NCBI RefSeq assembly: GCF_009830105.1
Contig: NZ_WURB01000010.1
Coordinates: 62,001-126,000 of the forward strand
Direction of reading: 5' to 3'
Length of the DNA stretch: 64,000 nt
Source of the DNA: Microvirga makkahensis
GTDB taxonomy: Bacteria; Pseudomonadota; Alphaproteobacteria; Rhizobiales; Beijerinckiaceae
Position numbers and translations under genes: made by a program. The notes below the pieces were generated by a model. That model made no database searches. It was not told where the DNA came from and was given only the letters and a program-made list of their open reading frames with translations. Position 1 is the stretch's first letter. The number at the start of each line of letters is the position of its first letter. This document shows, in pieces, positions 48,213-57,259 of this stretch.

Positions 48213-48833
48213 TTGAGCGCGTCCGTTACATCGCCACCGCATGCCCATCGTCTGTACGAGGATGTCGTCGCCGGGCTCACGGGCACCCTGGTCGTGGCCC
48301 TCGGCATCGCCTTTCTCTCGAAGGCCACGCTGCTCACGGGCGGCACCGCCGGGCTCGCGCTGCTGCTGCAATATGCAACCGAGTTCGAGTTCGGGCCGCT
48401 CTTCCTCGTGGCGAACCTGCCATTCTACGCGCTGTCCATCCTGCGCATGGGCTGGAAGCTGACGATCCGGACCTTTCTCGCCGTTCTGCTGGTCTCCTAC
48501 CTGACCAAGCTGACCTCCGTCTGGATTGGCATCGCGTATCTCGAACCGGTCTATGCGGCTGTCGTCGGCGGCATTCTCATCGGGCTGGGCCTGCTGATCC
48601 TGTTCCGCCACCGGACAAGCCTCGGCGGCGTGAACATCCTCGCCCTCTACGCCCAGGAGCGCTACGGCCTGCGTGCCGGATACGTCCAGCTCGCCGTGGA
48701 CGGCCTGATCCTGCTGGCCTCTCTGTTCGTCATCAGCGTGGAGCAGTTCGCGCTCTCGCTCCTGGCGACGACGATGATCAACCTCGTCATCGCGACCAAC
48801 CACAAGCCCGGCCGCTACATGGGCGTAAGCTAG
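48213..48833 (+). CDS. YitT family membrane protein
   Basis: 206 residues from a TTG at 48213, preceded by GGAGGT at the correct spacing; no ATG fits as well. Five predicted helices with the family blocks GIAFLSKATLLTGGTAGLAL, FRHRTSLGGVNILALY. The C-terminal cytosolic DUF2179 domain of the long form is missing, as in the short YitT class. Function unknown. Confidence 0.85.
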   Translation: MSASVTSPPHAHRLYEDVVAGLTGTLVVALGIAFLSKATLLTGGTAGLALLLQYATEFEFGPLFLVANLPFYALSILRMGWKLTIRTFLAVLLVSYLTKLTSVWIGIAYLEPVYAAVVGGILIGLGLLILFRHRTSLGGVNILALYAQERYGLRAGYVQLAVDGLILLASLFVISVEQFALSLLATTMINLVIATNHKPGRYMGVS

Positions 48834-48867
48834 AACTCATGTATGAGCTGAGCGGGCGCGAGGCCGG

Positions 48868-50463
48868 TCAGAGCCCCAGCGAACCGCCGTCCGAACGCGG
48901 ATCGTGCACGGCCTCGACACGGCCGTTGCGCGGGTGCCTCACGAGCATGCCCGCATGGCCCATCATATCCGCATAAGGCTTGGCCAGTTCCTCCACCGGA
49001 TGGCTGTAGCTTTTGAGCGCACGCAGCAGGCTCGGATCGAAACGGTCCTCGACCTTCAGCGTTGCGGCGGGCTCCTTCCATCGCTTGCCGAAGAGCCAGC
49101 GCGGCGCATCGACCGCATCGGCGAGGCTCATGCCGAAATCGGCATAGCGCGTGAAGATCTGGCCTAGGATCTGCGGTTGCCCCTCGCCGCCCATGGTGCC
49201 GTAGGAGAGCACGCGCCCGTCGTCGAAGGCGCAAAGGCCGGGACTGAGCGTGTGGAAAGGCCTCTTGCCGGGCTCCAGGGCCTTCAGGCTCTTCGGATCG
49301 AGCGAGAAGCCGAAGCCACGATTGTGCCAGTGAACACCGGTAGACGGCAGCACGCAGCCCGAGCCGAAGGCCCAGAACACCGACTGGATGTAGGATACCG
49401 CCAGCCCGTCCCGGTCGATGCAGCCCATCCAGACCGTGTCACCCTCGGCGGGCCGCGGCGGATAGGGGGCGGCACGGCGCGTCTCAATCATCGCCGCCTC
49501 CCTCTCGAGCAATGCGGGTGTCAGGAAGGAGGCCGGATCGGCGCTCAGATCGCGCGGGTCGGTGACAACCTTGTCGCGGATCGCGAAGGCGCGCTTCGCC
49601 GCCTCGATGAGACCGTGGTGATGCTCCGGCGTCTCGCCATGCTTCACGTCGAGCCGGTGAAACAGGCCGAGCATCAGCAGCGTGGCGAGCCCCTGGCTCG
49701 GCGGCGGCATGTTGTAGACGGTCGAGTGCTTCAGCTCCACCGAGAGCGGCTTCACCACGCGCGCCTGGAAGGTCTCCAGGTCCTTTCGCGTGATCGGGCT
49801 TCCGATGCGCTCCAGATCCGCCGCGATCTCGCGTCCCACATCGCCCCGGTAGAAGTCCCCAAGGCCCGCATGGGCGAGCTGTTCGAGGGTATCGGCAAGC
49901 CTGGGGGAATGCCGCGTCTCGCCTGCGGGCGGCAGCCTGCCGTCCTTGAGAAAGGCCTCGGCGAAGCCCGGTGCGGCAAAGAGTGCAGCCTCCTCCAGCA
50001 TGGGGTTGCGTCCCTCGGCGGCCCCGACGCGATAGCCCTCGCGGGCGAGACGGACGGCATCGGCGAGCAGCATGTCGCGCGGCAACTGCCCGCCGAGGGC
50101 TTTCGCGAGCTCCAGCGCCAGACCCCAGCCGCCGACGGCCCCCGCGACGGTGAGCGCCGCATCGGGACCGCGCGGCGGAACGCCGTCATAGCCTTTGTCC
50201 CGGTAGCGCTTGATGGTGGCGAGCGACCCGGCGGGACCCGATGCATCGAGAGCATGGACCCGGCCCTTGGGCTCGCGCACCAGCCAGAAGCCGTCGCCGC
50301 CCAGCCCGTTCATGTGCGGGTAGACGACGGCGATAGTGGCGGCCATGGCGACCATGGCCTCCACGGCGTTGCCGCCCGCCGCCAGGATCGTCTGGCCGGT
50401 CTCGGCGGCGAGCATGTGGGGGGCGGCAACCGCCGTGGTGGAAAAGACGGGAGTTTCGGGCAT
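48868..50463 (-). CDS. Gamma-glutamyltransferase-family Ntn hydrolase (HpxW-like)
   Basis: 531 residues from MPETPVFSTTAVAAPH at 50463. The proenzyme is expected to autocleave before T343 (GDTVWMGCIDRDG), which becomes the catalytic N-terminal Thr. Downstream SVFWAFGSGCVLPSTGVHWHNRG and GTMGGEGQPQILGQ blocks match the family. GDTVW with WAFGSGCVLPSTG is closer to HpxW (oxamate amidohydrolase, purine degradation) and YwrD than to canonical GGT. No signal peptide is visible, which supports a cytoplasmic HpxW-like role. Confidence 0.88.
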   Translation of the reverse strand: MPETPVFSTTAVAAPHMLAAETGQTILAAGGNAVEAMVAMAATIAVVYPHMNGLGGDGFWLVREPKGRVHALDASGPAGSLATIKRYRDKGYDGVPPRGPDAALTVAGAVGGWGLALELAKALGGQLPRDMLLADAVRLAREGYRVGAAEGRNPMLEEAALFAAPGFAEAFLKDGRLPPAGETRHSPRLADTLEQLAHAGLGDFYRGDVGREIAADLERIGSPITRKDLETFQARVVKPLSVELKHSTVYNMPPPSQGLATLLMLGLFHRLDVKHGETPEHHHGLIEAAKRAFAIRDKVVTDPRDLSADPASFLTPALLEREAAMIETRRAAPYPPRPAEGDTVWMGCIDRDGLAVSYIQSVFWAFGSGCVLPSTGVHWHNRGFGFSLDPKSLKALEPGKRPFHTLSPGLCAFDDGRVLSYGTMGGEGQPQILGQIFTRYADFGMSLADAVDAPRWLFGKRWKEPAATLKVEDRFDPSLLRALKSYSHPVEELAKPYADMMGHAGMLVRHPRNGRVEAVHDPRSDGGSLGL

Positions 50464-50565
50464 GGGCTTCAAGACTAACACGACGGAACGGAATGTCAGG
50501 CGAACCTTGCACCGGAGGGGGCGTTTAGGGTAGTCCCTTCCGGCAGCGAATGGAGTAATGGAACC

Positions 50566-50802
50566 GTGGCTCAGGCGAAAAGCACCAACTGGCGCAATCT
50601 CATCACCGTCGTCAGCATCATGATCCTGGTCGGTGCGGAGGTGTTCGGCGTAGCCATCTCCGCCGGCTGGGCCATCGCGGGTCTGTTCGAGCTGGGAGCC
50701 ATCGTGGGTTATGTGCTCATGGGCCTCTTCAGCCTGCTCGCCGTCTATTTCCTCGTGAATCTCTGGCGCCGCTGCGTCGCCGTCGAACCCCTCGCCGAGT
50801 AA
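50566..50802 (+). CDS. Small two-helix membrane protein
   Basis: 78 residues starting at GTG 50566. Two predicted helices (about 14-38 and 40-65) and a short charged tail. Similar small hypotheticals occur next to GGT or TRAP genes in this order, but I recognise no family. Tail-to-tail with the DUF1850 gene, the stops abutting at 50802/50803. Confidence 0.6.
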   Translation: MAQAKSTNWRNLITVVSIMILVGAEVFGVAISAGWAIAGLFELGAIVGYVLMGLFSLLAVYFLVNLWRRCVAVEPLAE

Positions 50803-51165
50803 TCAGGGGCACACCCTCATCACGATCGGGTCGGCATCCGGGGGCACGTAGGCCTCCATCGGGCGACATTCCCCGTCGATGCAGACCCGCCAGTCCGCCG
50901 TCGCGCCCGAGCGACGCATGATCACCTCGGCTTGAGGCGGAACATCCGGCTTCCAGGCCCATGCGCCGCCGACGAGCCTCGCCTCGGGCGGCGGCTCCAT
51001 CCCCGCGCCCGAGCCCCTCACCCGCGCCTGAACGAGTTCCAGCCCCGCGGGCGTCGCCCGCCAATCCTCCTCCCAGACGATCTTTTCGACCGAATGCGTC
51101 CAGGCGAGGGTCATCGCGCCCGCCATCAGGGGCGCGACGACCTTGCCCGCGACGAGGCAGATCAT
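50803..51165 (-). CDS. DUF1850 protein
   Basis: 120 residues from ATG at 51165. A hydrophobic N-terminus precedes the DUF1850 pattern TLAWTHSVEKIVWEEDWR. The family always travels with TRAP 4TM/12TM permease fusions, as here: its ATG overlaps the permease stop by 4 bp. It is probably a periplasmic accessory of the transporter. Confidence 0.88.
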   Translation of the reverse strand: MICLVAGKVVAPLMAGAMTLAWTHSVEKIVWEEDWRATPAGLELVQARVRGSGAGMEPPPEARLVGGAWAWKPDVPPQAEVIMRRSGATADWRVCIDGECRPMEAYVPPDADPIVMRVCP

Positions 51166-53456
51166 GAGCGGGCCGCCGCCGTCCGGATCCGGCGGGCGCG
51201 CCAGAAGTGGATGCCGAGCACGAGCACGGCCAGCGCGAAGCCGATCTCGTCCGTGACCGGCAGGGCCAGCACCAGAAAGGCCGCCGCGACGGCAGCCCCG
51301 AGGCGCTCCCACCAGGGCATCGCCACGTTCAGATAGCCGACCGAGGCCGCGCCCCACAGCAGCACCGCGAGGCCCGCCTTCACCACCATGTAGGCGACGT
51401 TCGCCCAGAACGCGCCTCCGGAAACGCCGTCTACATGCTGCATCATCAGGGCCGGGTCGTAAACGGCCATATAGGGAATGACGAAGCCCGGCAGGGCGAT
51501 GCGCAGGGCCTGGAAGCCGATCCTGAAACCCGACGCCTTCGCGATAGGGGCCGCCGCAAACGCCGCCAGCGCCACGGGCGGCGTCAGATCCGCCATGATG
51601 CCGAAGTAAAAGACGAACATGTGCGAGACGATGAGCGGCACGCCGAGCGTCAGCAGCGCAGGGGCTGCCAGCGACGAGGTGATGATGTAGTTCGGAATGG
51701 TCGGAATGCCCATGCCGAGAATGAGGCTCACGAACATCGTGAGCACCAGCGACAGGATGAGCGAATCGCGACCGATGGACACTACCCAGTTGCCGAAGAT
51801 CGTGCCGATTCCGGTAAGCGTCATCGTGCCGATGACGATGCCCACCACCGCGCAGGCCAGGCCGACGGGCAGCGCCTGACGGGCGCCGTCGGCCAGGGCA
51901 TCCCGGCAGGCCTCCAACGTTTCGGGTCCGCCGCGCACGAAAAGGCTGATCAGGACGAGAATCCCGACCAGCACCAGTACGAGGGTTACGCCGACCCAGA
52001 GAAAGGCCGCGGCGACGAGGCCGAGGCCCACCCAGAAGACGAGGCGCACGGTCTCGCTCACGAGGCCCAGCGCAAGCGCGCCCGCGAGGATCAGCACCAC
52101 GGTGAGCGCAAGACCGATGGATCCTGCGAAGAGAGGCGTATAGCCGGAGAAGAGGAGATAGACGAGAACCGCCAGCGGCAGGATGAGATGCCATTTCTCC
52201 TTCAGCGCGCGCGCTGCGCTCGGCAGCTCCGATTTGGCGATTCCGAGCAGTCCTGCCCGGCCCGCCTCGAGGTGGACGGCGAGGAACGCGGACCCATAGT
52301 AGAGGATGGCCGGAATGAGCGCGGCCTTTACGATCTCGACGTAAGGCACGTCGATGGTTTCGGCCATGATGAAGGCCACCGCGCCCATGACCGGCGGCAT
52401 GATCTGGCCGCCCATGGAGGCGGTCGCCTCGACGCCGCCCGCGAATTCGGGCCTGTAGCCGAACCGCTTCATGAGCGGGATGGTGAACTGCCCCGTCGAG
52501 ACCACGTTGGCCACGCCCGAGCCCGAGATCGTTCCCATAAGCGCCGAAGAGAATACGGCCACCTTCGCCGGACCTCCCCTGGCGTTGCCGAACAGCCCCA
52601 TCGCCACGTCGGTAAAGAGCTGGATCATGCCCGCCCGTTCGAGGAACGCGCCGAACAGGATGAAGAGGAAGATGTAGGTCGCGGAGACCAGGGTCGGAGT
52701 CGCATAGAGTCCCTCCGTACCGAAGGACATGTGCTCGATCACCTGCTCGAGCGAGTATCCGCGATGATCGAAGGGCGCGGGCAGATAATTGCCGAACAGG
52801 CAGTAGGCCAGAAAGATGCCGGCGACGATAGGGAGCGCCGGCCCCATGACGCGCCAGACGAGGTAGAACAGCACCGCGATGGCCGTGATGCCGACCACGA
52901 GGTCGGCCTGCGTCAGCTCGCCCGAACGCACCACGAGCTCCTCATAGAGAGCCCAATGGTAGACGCCGATGCCGAAGCCGACGAGGCCGACGATCCAGCC
53001 GAGCACCCGGGTGGCGGGGCTGCGCGCCTTGTGGTTCGCCAGCATCGCGCCCGCGACGAGGCAGAGAAAGCCCACATGGAGGGCGCGCACCACCTGGCTC
53101 GGCAGGCTGCCCGGAAACTTGAAGATGAGCGCATAGGCGATGGCGAGCGCTACGAGCGCCAGCGCCCCGTCGATCACGCTGCGGCCCTTCAGACGCTGGA
53201 AGACGAGCCATCCGGCCCAAGCCGCGAAGACCGCGCCGGTCAGATGGAGCGCCGAGACGCTCCCGAAGATCGGACGATCGAGAGGGATGCCTAAGGCCGT
53301 GACGATCTGGAAAGCCGAGAAAGCCACCGCGATCCAGAAAAGGAACTTGCCTGGAATGCCTTCACCGAAATTCTCCGGCAGGCCATGCTCGGGATTGGCC
53401 GGCGCGGACGGCTGCTCGAGCGTCGCGATCTCGGACGCATTCATGCCATGGCTCAT
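51162..53456 (-). CDS. TRAP transporter fused permease (DctQM, 4TM/12TM)
   Basis: 764 residues. N-terminal four-helix DctQ-like part and a C-terminal twelve-helix DctM-like part (GAFLERAGMIQLFTDVAMGL, RGGPAKVAVFSSALMGTISG, ASMGGQIMPPVMGAVAFIMA, LGMGIPTIPNYIITSSL). This fusion is paired with TAXI-type solute receptors. It uses ion gradients to import organic acids; the substrate is unknown. Follows the receptor gene after a hairpin-containing gap of 92 bp. Confidence 0.93.
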   Translation of the reverse strand: MSHGMNASEIATLEQPSAPANPEHGLPENFGEGIPGKFLFWIAVAFSAFQIVTALGIPLDRPIFGSVSALHLTGAVFAAWAGWLVFQRLKGRSVIDGALALVALAIAYALIFKFPGSLPSQVVRALHVGFLCLVAGAMLANHKARSPATRVLGWIVGLVGFGIGVYHWALYEELVVRSGELTQADLVVGITAIAVLFYLVWRVMGPALPIVAGIFLAYCLFGNYLPAPFDHRGYSLEQVIEHMSFGTEGLYATPTLVSATYIFLFILFGAFLERAGMIQLFTDVAMGLFGNARGGPAKVAVFSSALMGTISGSGVANVVSTGQFTIPLMKRFGYRPEFAGGVEATASMGGQIMPPVMGAVAFIMAETIDVPYVEIVKAALIPAILYYGSAFLAVHLEAGRAGLLGIAKSELPSAARALKEKWHLILPLAVLVYLLFSGYTPLFAGSIGLALTVVLILAGALALGLVSETVRLVFWVGLGLVAAAFLWVGVTLVLVLVGILVLISLFVRGGPETLEACRDALADGARQALPVGLACAVVGIVIGTMTLTGIGTIFGNWVVSIGRDSLILSLVLTMFVSLILGMGIPTIPNYIITSSLAAPALLTLGVPLIVSHMFVFYFGIMADLTPPVALAAFAAAPIAKASGFRIGFQALRIALPGFVIPYMAVYDPALMMQHVDGVSGGAFWANVAYMVVKAGLAVLLWGAASVGYLNVAMPWWERLGAAVAAAFLVLALPVTDEIGFALAVLVLGIHFWRARRIRTAAARS

Positions 53457-53498
53457 GGAGGCCCTCTCTTCAACCGATTCACGTTCTTGACATGCGAA

Positions 53499-53525
53499 AG
53501 CCGGGGCAGGTGCGCCGCCCCGGCT
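53499..53525 (-). terminator. Attenuator-like hairpin between receptor and permease genes
   Basis: On the minus strand: AGCCGGGGC, loop GGCGCACCT, GCCCCGGCT, then TTCGC. No long U-run, so it likely stabilises the receptor transcript or reduces permease expression. Confidence 0.5.
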
Positions 53526-53548
53526 CGAATGTAAATCCGTCTAAGGGA

Positions 53549-54514
53549 TTAGGACCCCTTCTTCACACCTTTTTCGTCGAAATAGCGCTGGGCGCCCGGA
53601 TGAACTGGGACCGGCATGCCGGAGAGAGCGTTCTCGAGCTTGATGTCCTTGGCGGCCGCATGAGCGGCCGCGAGTTCGGGCAGGTTCTCGTAGATCGCCT
53701 TCGTCATCTGGTAGACCGTCTCGTCCTTCACGCCGGAATGGGTGACGAGATAATTCACCACGGCGGCCGTATCCACGGGTGCCGTCTGGCCCTCATAGGT
53801 GCCGGCCGGGATCGTGGCCTTGATGTAGGGAGAGCCCACTTTGGTCACCACGTCGGCCGGGATCTCGACCACCACGATCGGAACGGAAGTGGCGAGGTCA
53901 CGGATCGAGGAGACGCCGAGACCGGCCGATTGCAGGGTGGCGTCGAGCTGGCGGTTCTTCATGAGCTCGACGGACTCGCCGAAGGGCAGATACTCGACCT
54001 TGCCGAGATCCTGATAGGTCAGGCCAGCCCCCTGAAGGATCGCGCGGGCATTGAGCTCGGTGCCGGATTTCGGCGCACCGACGGAGAGGCGCTTGCCTTT
54101 CAGGTCGGCGAGCGACTTGATGCCGGAATCCTTGGTGGCGACGATCTGGATGTAGTTGGGATAGATGGCGGTGATCCCGCGCAGCTTGTCGAGCTTGCTC
54201 CTGAAGCCGGCTTCCTCGTTTCCTGCCCAGCCCATGGCCAGGCTGTCGCCCAGGGTAAAGCCGATCTCGCCCTTGCCCTGCTGCAGCAGGACGAGGTTCT
54301 CCACCGAAGCCTTGGTGGCCTGGACCGAGGGGCGCGAGCCCTGGACTTTTTCCGTGAACACCTTGGAGAGCGCCACGCCGAGCGGATAATAGACGCCCGA
54401 GGTGCCGCCGGTCAGAACGTTGATGAAGTCCTGGGCCTGAGCCGGAAGGCTCGCACCCGCGAGGGCGAGAGCGGTGGCCGCGCCCACGAGGCGGCGCATG
54501 ACGTTTCGATACAT
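53549..54514 (-). CDS. TAXI-family TRAP transporter solute receptor
   Basis: 321 residues from MYRNVMRRLVGAATAL at 54514. Signal peptide to QAQ (near residue 28). Family blocks INVLTGGTSGVYYPLGVALS, LKGKRLSVGAPKSGTELNAR, and ELAAAHAAAKDI. It is the periplasmic binding protein for the fused permease. The next gene downstream lies beyond a GC hairpin. Confidence 0.94.
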   Translation of the reverse strand: MYRNVMRRLVGAATALALAGASLPAQAQDFINVLTGGTSGVYYPLGVALSKVFTEKVQGSRPSVQATKASVENLVLLQQGKGEIGFTLGDSLAMGWAGNEEAGFRSKLDKLRGITAIYPNYIQIVATKDSGIKSLADLKGKRLSVGAPKSGTELNARAILQGAGLTYQDLGKVEYLPFGESVELMKNRQLDATLQSAGLGVSSIRDLATSVPIVVVEIPADVVTKVGSPYIKATIPAGTYEGQTAPVDTAAVVNYLVTHSGVKDETVYQMTKAIYENLPELAAAHAAAKDIKLENALSGMPVPVHPGAQRYFDEKGVKKGS

Positions 54515-54657
54515 GACGTACTCCCAATTTATGGCACCTGACTCAGCGGTGCTTGTGTGTGGACCTAGTTTTGGCTGCTGACGAAGTTTTCTCAAGAGGC
54601 TATGAGGACTTAATCCTGCCACCTTGGTCGGTAGGGGTCCGTCTTCTCCACAACCAA

Positions 54658-56247
54658 ATGCGTCGATCCATGCTTAACCGCCGCCAGTTCCTCCAGACCG
54701 CCACCGCCACGGCCGCCCTGGCCGCTCAGGGCTTCTCGAGCCCCGCCCTGGCGCAGCAGGGTTTGAAGATGGGGTCACCGGCCCCCTTCTCTTTCGAGGA
54801 CCTGAAGAAGCGGGCCGAGGCCATGGCGCGCACCGCCTATACCGCCCCGCCGAGCCCCTCGCCGGACATTCTCTATCAGATCGACTACGACGCCCACGGC
54901 AAGATCAGGTTCAAGACCGACCTTGCTCTCTGGGCCGACGGTCCCAGCGAGTTCCCGGTCACCTTCTTCCATATGGGACGCTTCTTCCAGAAGCCCGTCC
55001 GCATGCACGTGGTCGAAGGCGGCCAGGCCCGCGAGATCGTCTACGACACCCAATACTTCGACATGCCGGCGGATTCGCCCGCCCGCAAGCTCCCGGACAA
55101 CACAGGCTTCGCCGGCTTCCGCTTCCAGGAATCCCGCAACGGCAGGCTCGACTGGAGAAAGAATGATTGGGTAGCTTTCCTCGGCGCGTCCTATTTCCGC
55201 GCCATCGGCGAGCTTTATCAGTACGGCCTCTCCGCCCGCGGCCTGGCCGTCGATGTGGCCGTGCATGGCAGGCCCGAGGAATTCCCGGATTTCACCCACA
55301 TCTATTTCGAGACGCCCAAGCCCGGCTCGGACACGGTGACGATCTACGCCCTTCTGGACGGCCCGAGCGTGGCGGGAGCCTATCGCTTCGTGATGCAGCG
55401 GGCTGCCGCGGTCATCATGGACCTCGACTGCGCCCTGTACCTCCGCAAGGATATCGCGCGCCTCGGAATCGCGCCGCTCACATCCATGTACTGGTACTCG
55501 GAAAAAGCGAAGACCACCGCCATCGACTGGCGCCCGGAGATCCATGATTCCGACGGACTCGCCATGTGGACAGGAGCCGGCGAGCGCATCTGGCGCCCGC
55601 TCAACAACCCGCCGCGGATCATCACCTCGGCCTTCTCCGACGAGAACCCGCGCGGCTTCGGCCTGCTCCAGCGGGACCGCAATTTCGACCACTATCTCGA
55701 CGGCGTCTATTACGACCGCCGCCCCTCGCTTTGGATCGAGCCTCAGGGCACCTGGGGAAGAGGCTCCATCCAGCTTGTGGAGATTCCCACCGACGACGAG
55801 ATCCACGACAACATCGTGGCCATGTGGGTGCCGGCGGAGCCCGCCCGCGCCGGTCAGGCCATGGAGTTCCGCTATCGCATGCATTGGGCGGCGAACGAGC
55901 CCTACCCGACCCCGCTCGCCCACGTGATCGCCACCCGCTTCGGCAATGGCGGACAGGCCGGCACCTTGCGCCCCAAGGGCGTGCGCAAGTTCATGGTGGA
56001 ATTCATCGGCGAGCCGCTGACCAGGCTTCCCAGCGGCGTGATCCCGAAGCCCGTCCTCACCGCCTCGCGCGGCGAGTTCTCCAACATCCTCACCGAGGCC
56101 GTTCCCAACAACGTGCCCGGCCACTGGCGGACCCAGTTCGACCTGACGGTCACCGGCACCGAGCCGGTTGAGATGCGCTGCTACCTGCGCAGCGGAGATG
56201 AGGTCTTGAGCGAAACCTGGCTCTATCAGCACCATCCAACGTTCTAA
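54658..56247 (+). CDS. Periplasmic glucan biosynthesis protein, Tat-exported (OpgD/OpgG)
   Basis: 529 residues from MRRSMLNRRQFLQTA at 54658; a second Met four residues on is possible. The twin-arginine motif NRRQFLQ is followed by a hydrophobic stretch and cleavage near ALAQQ. The MdoG/OpgG fold is clear: FSFEDLKKRAEAMA, DTQYFDMP, ESRNGRLDWR, GASYFRAIG, YGLSARGLAVD, PHISFETP-like FTHIYFETP, FRYRMHW. The Tat signal matches OpgD more than the Sec-exported OpgG. It shapes the backbone or branching of osmoregulated cyclic or linear glucans. Confidence 0.92.
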   Translation: MRRSMLNRRQFLQTATATAALAAQGFSSPALAQQGLKMGSPAPFSFEDLKKRAEAMARTAYTAPPSPSPDILYQIDYDAHGKIRFKTDLALWADGPSEFPVTFFHMGRFFQKPVRMHVVEGGQAREIVYDTQYFDMPADSPARKLPDNTGFAGFRFQESRNGRLDWRKNDWVAFLGASYFRAIGELYQYGLSARGLAVDVAVHGRPEEFPDFTHIYFETPKPGSDTVTIYALLDGPSVAGAYRFVMQRAAAVIMDLDCALYLRKDIARLGIAPLTSMYWYSEKAKTTAIDWRPEIHDSDGLAMWTGAGERIWRPLNNPPRIITSAFSDENPRGFGLLQRDRNFDHYLDGVYYDRRPSLWIEPQGTWGRGSIQLVEIPTDDEIHDNIVAMWVPAEPARAGQAMEFRYRMHWAANEPYPTPLAHVIATRFGNGGQAGTLRPKGVRKFMVEFIGEPLTRLPSGVIPKPVLTASRGEFSNILTEAVPNNVPGHWRTQFDLTVTGTEPVEMRCYLRSGDEVLSETWLYQHHPTF

Positions 56248-56276
56248 GATTTCTGTTTGTAACCCACAATGTTAAC

Positions 56277-56304
56277 AGTGGCGTATAAAATACTATACGC
56301 CACT
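56277..56304. promoter_or_regulatory. 11-bp palindrome upstream of the zinc operon (candidate operator)
   Basis: AGTGGCGTATA, spacer AAATAC, TATACGCCACT; arms perfectly complementary. It lies 24 bp before the first micropeptide ATG. Position and symmetry suit a Zur-type repressor site, although it does not match the best-known Zur box GTTATAnnATAAC. No U-run follows, so it is not a terminator of opgD. Confidence 0.6.
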
Positions 56305-56327
56305 GGAAACGGCGATCGATTGAGTCT

Positions 56328-56495
56328 ATGTGTGGAGGCATGTCGCACGGTCACCACAACCACCGCCACGAGCACCGGGCCATGGCCGCCGCCCCCACCT
56401 TTTCGCTGCTTCGCCTCTCGGTGTGGCAGCGGCTGGCGGGCGCCGCCGCAGCCCTGGGGATTCTGTGGCTGCTGGTCTTACGAGTGTTGGGCTAA
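56328..56495 (+). CDS. Small His-rich single-helix membrane protein (zinc operon leader)
   Basis: 55 residues in a frame not covered by longer genes: MCGGMSHGHHNHRHEHRAM then a hydrophobic helix (about 31-53, AALGILWLLVLRVLG). Seven of residues 6-17 region include five His in alternating His-x-His pairs, typical for a zinc-binding cytoplasmic or periplasmic tail. An internal ATG at 56340 follows a GGAGG too closely for use. The stop is 4 bp from the znuC ATG, arguing for co-transcription. I do not recognise a named family; similar short His-rich proteins near zinc ABC genes may exist. Confidence 0.65.
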   Translation: MCGGMSHGHHNHRHEHRAMAAAPTFSLLRLSVWQRLAGAAAALGILWLLVLRVLG

Positions 56496-56499
56496 GAGC

Positions 56500-57249
56500 A
56501 TGTCCGCGCCCGCCACAGCCATCCGCTTCAACGAAGTGACCCTCGGCTATGGCCGCAGGCCCGCCGTGCATCACCTGAACGGGGCCATCTCCGCCGGCAG
56601 CCTGACGGCGGTGGTCGGTCCCAACGGGGCGGGCAAGTCGACCCTGCTCAAGGGCATCGTCGGCACCCTGAAGCCCCTCGACGGCCGGATCCGGCTCGAC
56701 GGCCCCTCCTCCGAAATCGCCTATCTGCCGCAGGCGGCCGAGATCGACCGCTCGTTCCCGCTCTCCGTCTACGACCTGGTGGCGATGGGTCTCTGGTCCC
56801 GTTCGGGGCTCTTCGGCGGCATTTCGGCCAAAGACCGCGCGAAGATCGAGGAGGCCCTGGAGGCCGTGGGCCTCATCGGCTTTGAGCGCCGTCCCATCTC
56901 GACCCTGTCCGGCGGCCAGATGCAGCGCGCCCTCTTCGCGCGCCTGCTCCTGCAGGATGCGCCGGTGATCCTGCTCGACGAGCCGTTCACCGCCATCGAC
57001 GCCAAGACCACCGCCGACCTGCTCGACCTCGTGCGCCGCTGGCACGACGAGTCCCGCACGGTCGTCGCGGTGCTGCACGATCTGGACATGGTCCGGCGCG
57101 TCTTCCCGGAAACCCTGCTCATCGCCCGCGAGCCCGTGGCCTGGGGCGACACGCTCGAGGTGCTGAGCGCCGACAACCTCCTGAAAGCCCGCCGCATGGT
57201 CGAGGCGCATGATCCCCATGCGCATGTGTGCCAGCGCGGAGCCGCATAA
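56500..57249 (+). CDS. znuC: Zinc/metal ABC transporter ATPase (ZnuC-like)
   Basis: 249 residues from ATG 56500. Walker A GPNGAGKST (40-48), signature LSGGQMQRA (136-144), Walker B VILLDEP with D160/E161, and a C-terminal HDPHAHVC tail rich in histidine and ending in cysteine, possibly for metal sensing. ATPase subunit for the znuB/znuA genes that follow. Confidence 0.92.
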   Translation: MSAPATAIRFNEVTLGYGRRPAVHHLNGAISAGSLTAVVGPNGAGKSTLLKGIVGTLKPLDGRIRLDGPSSEIAYLPQAAEIDRSFPLSVYDLVAMGLWSRSGLFGGISAKDRAKIEEALEAVGLIGFERRPISTLSGGQMQRALFARLLLQDAPVILLDEPFTAIDAKTTADLLDLVRRWHDESRTVVAVLHDLDMVRRVFPETLLIAREPVAWGDTLEVLSADNLLKARRMVEAHDPHAHVCQRGAA

Positions 57250-57259
57250 AGAACCGGCC

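Noticed and set aside
51166..52194. N-terminal extension of DUF1850 into the TRAP permease gene
   Set aside because: It is out of frame with the permease; DUF1850 homology begins at the ATG at 51165, which overlaps the permease stop.
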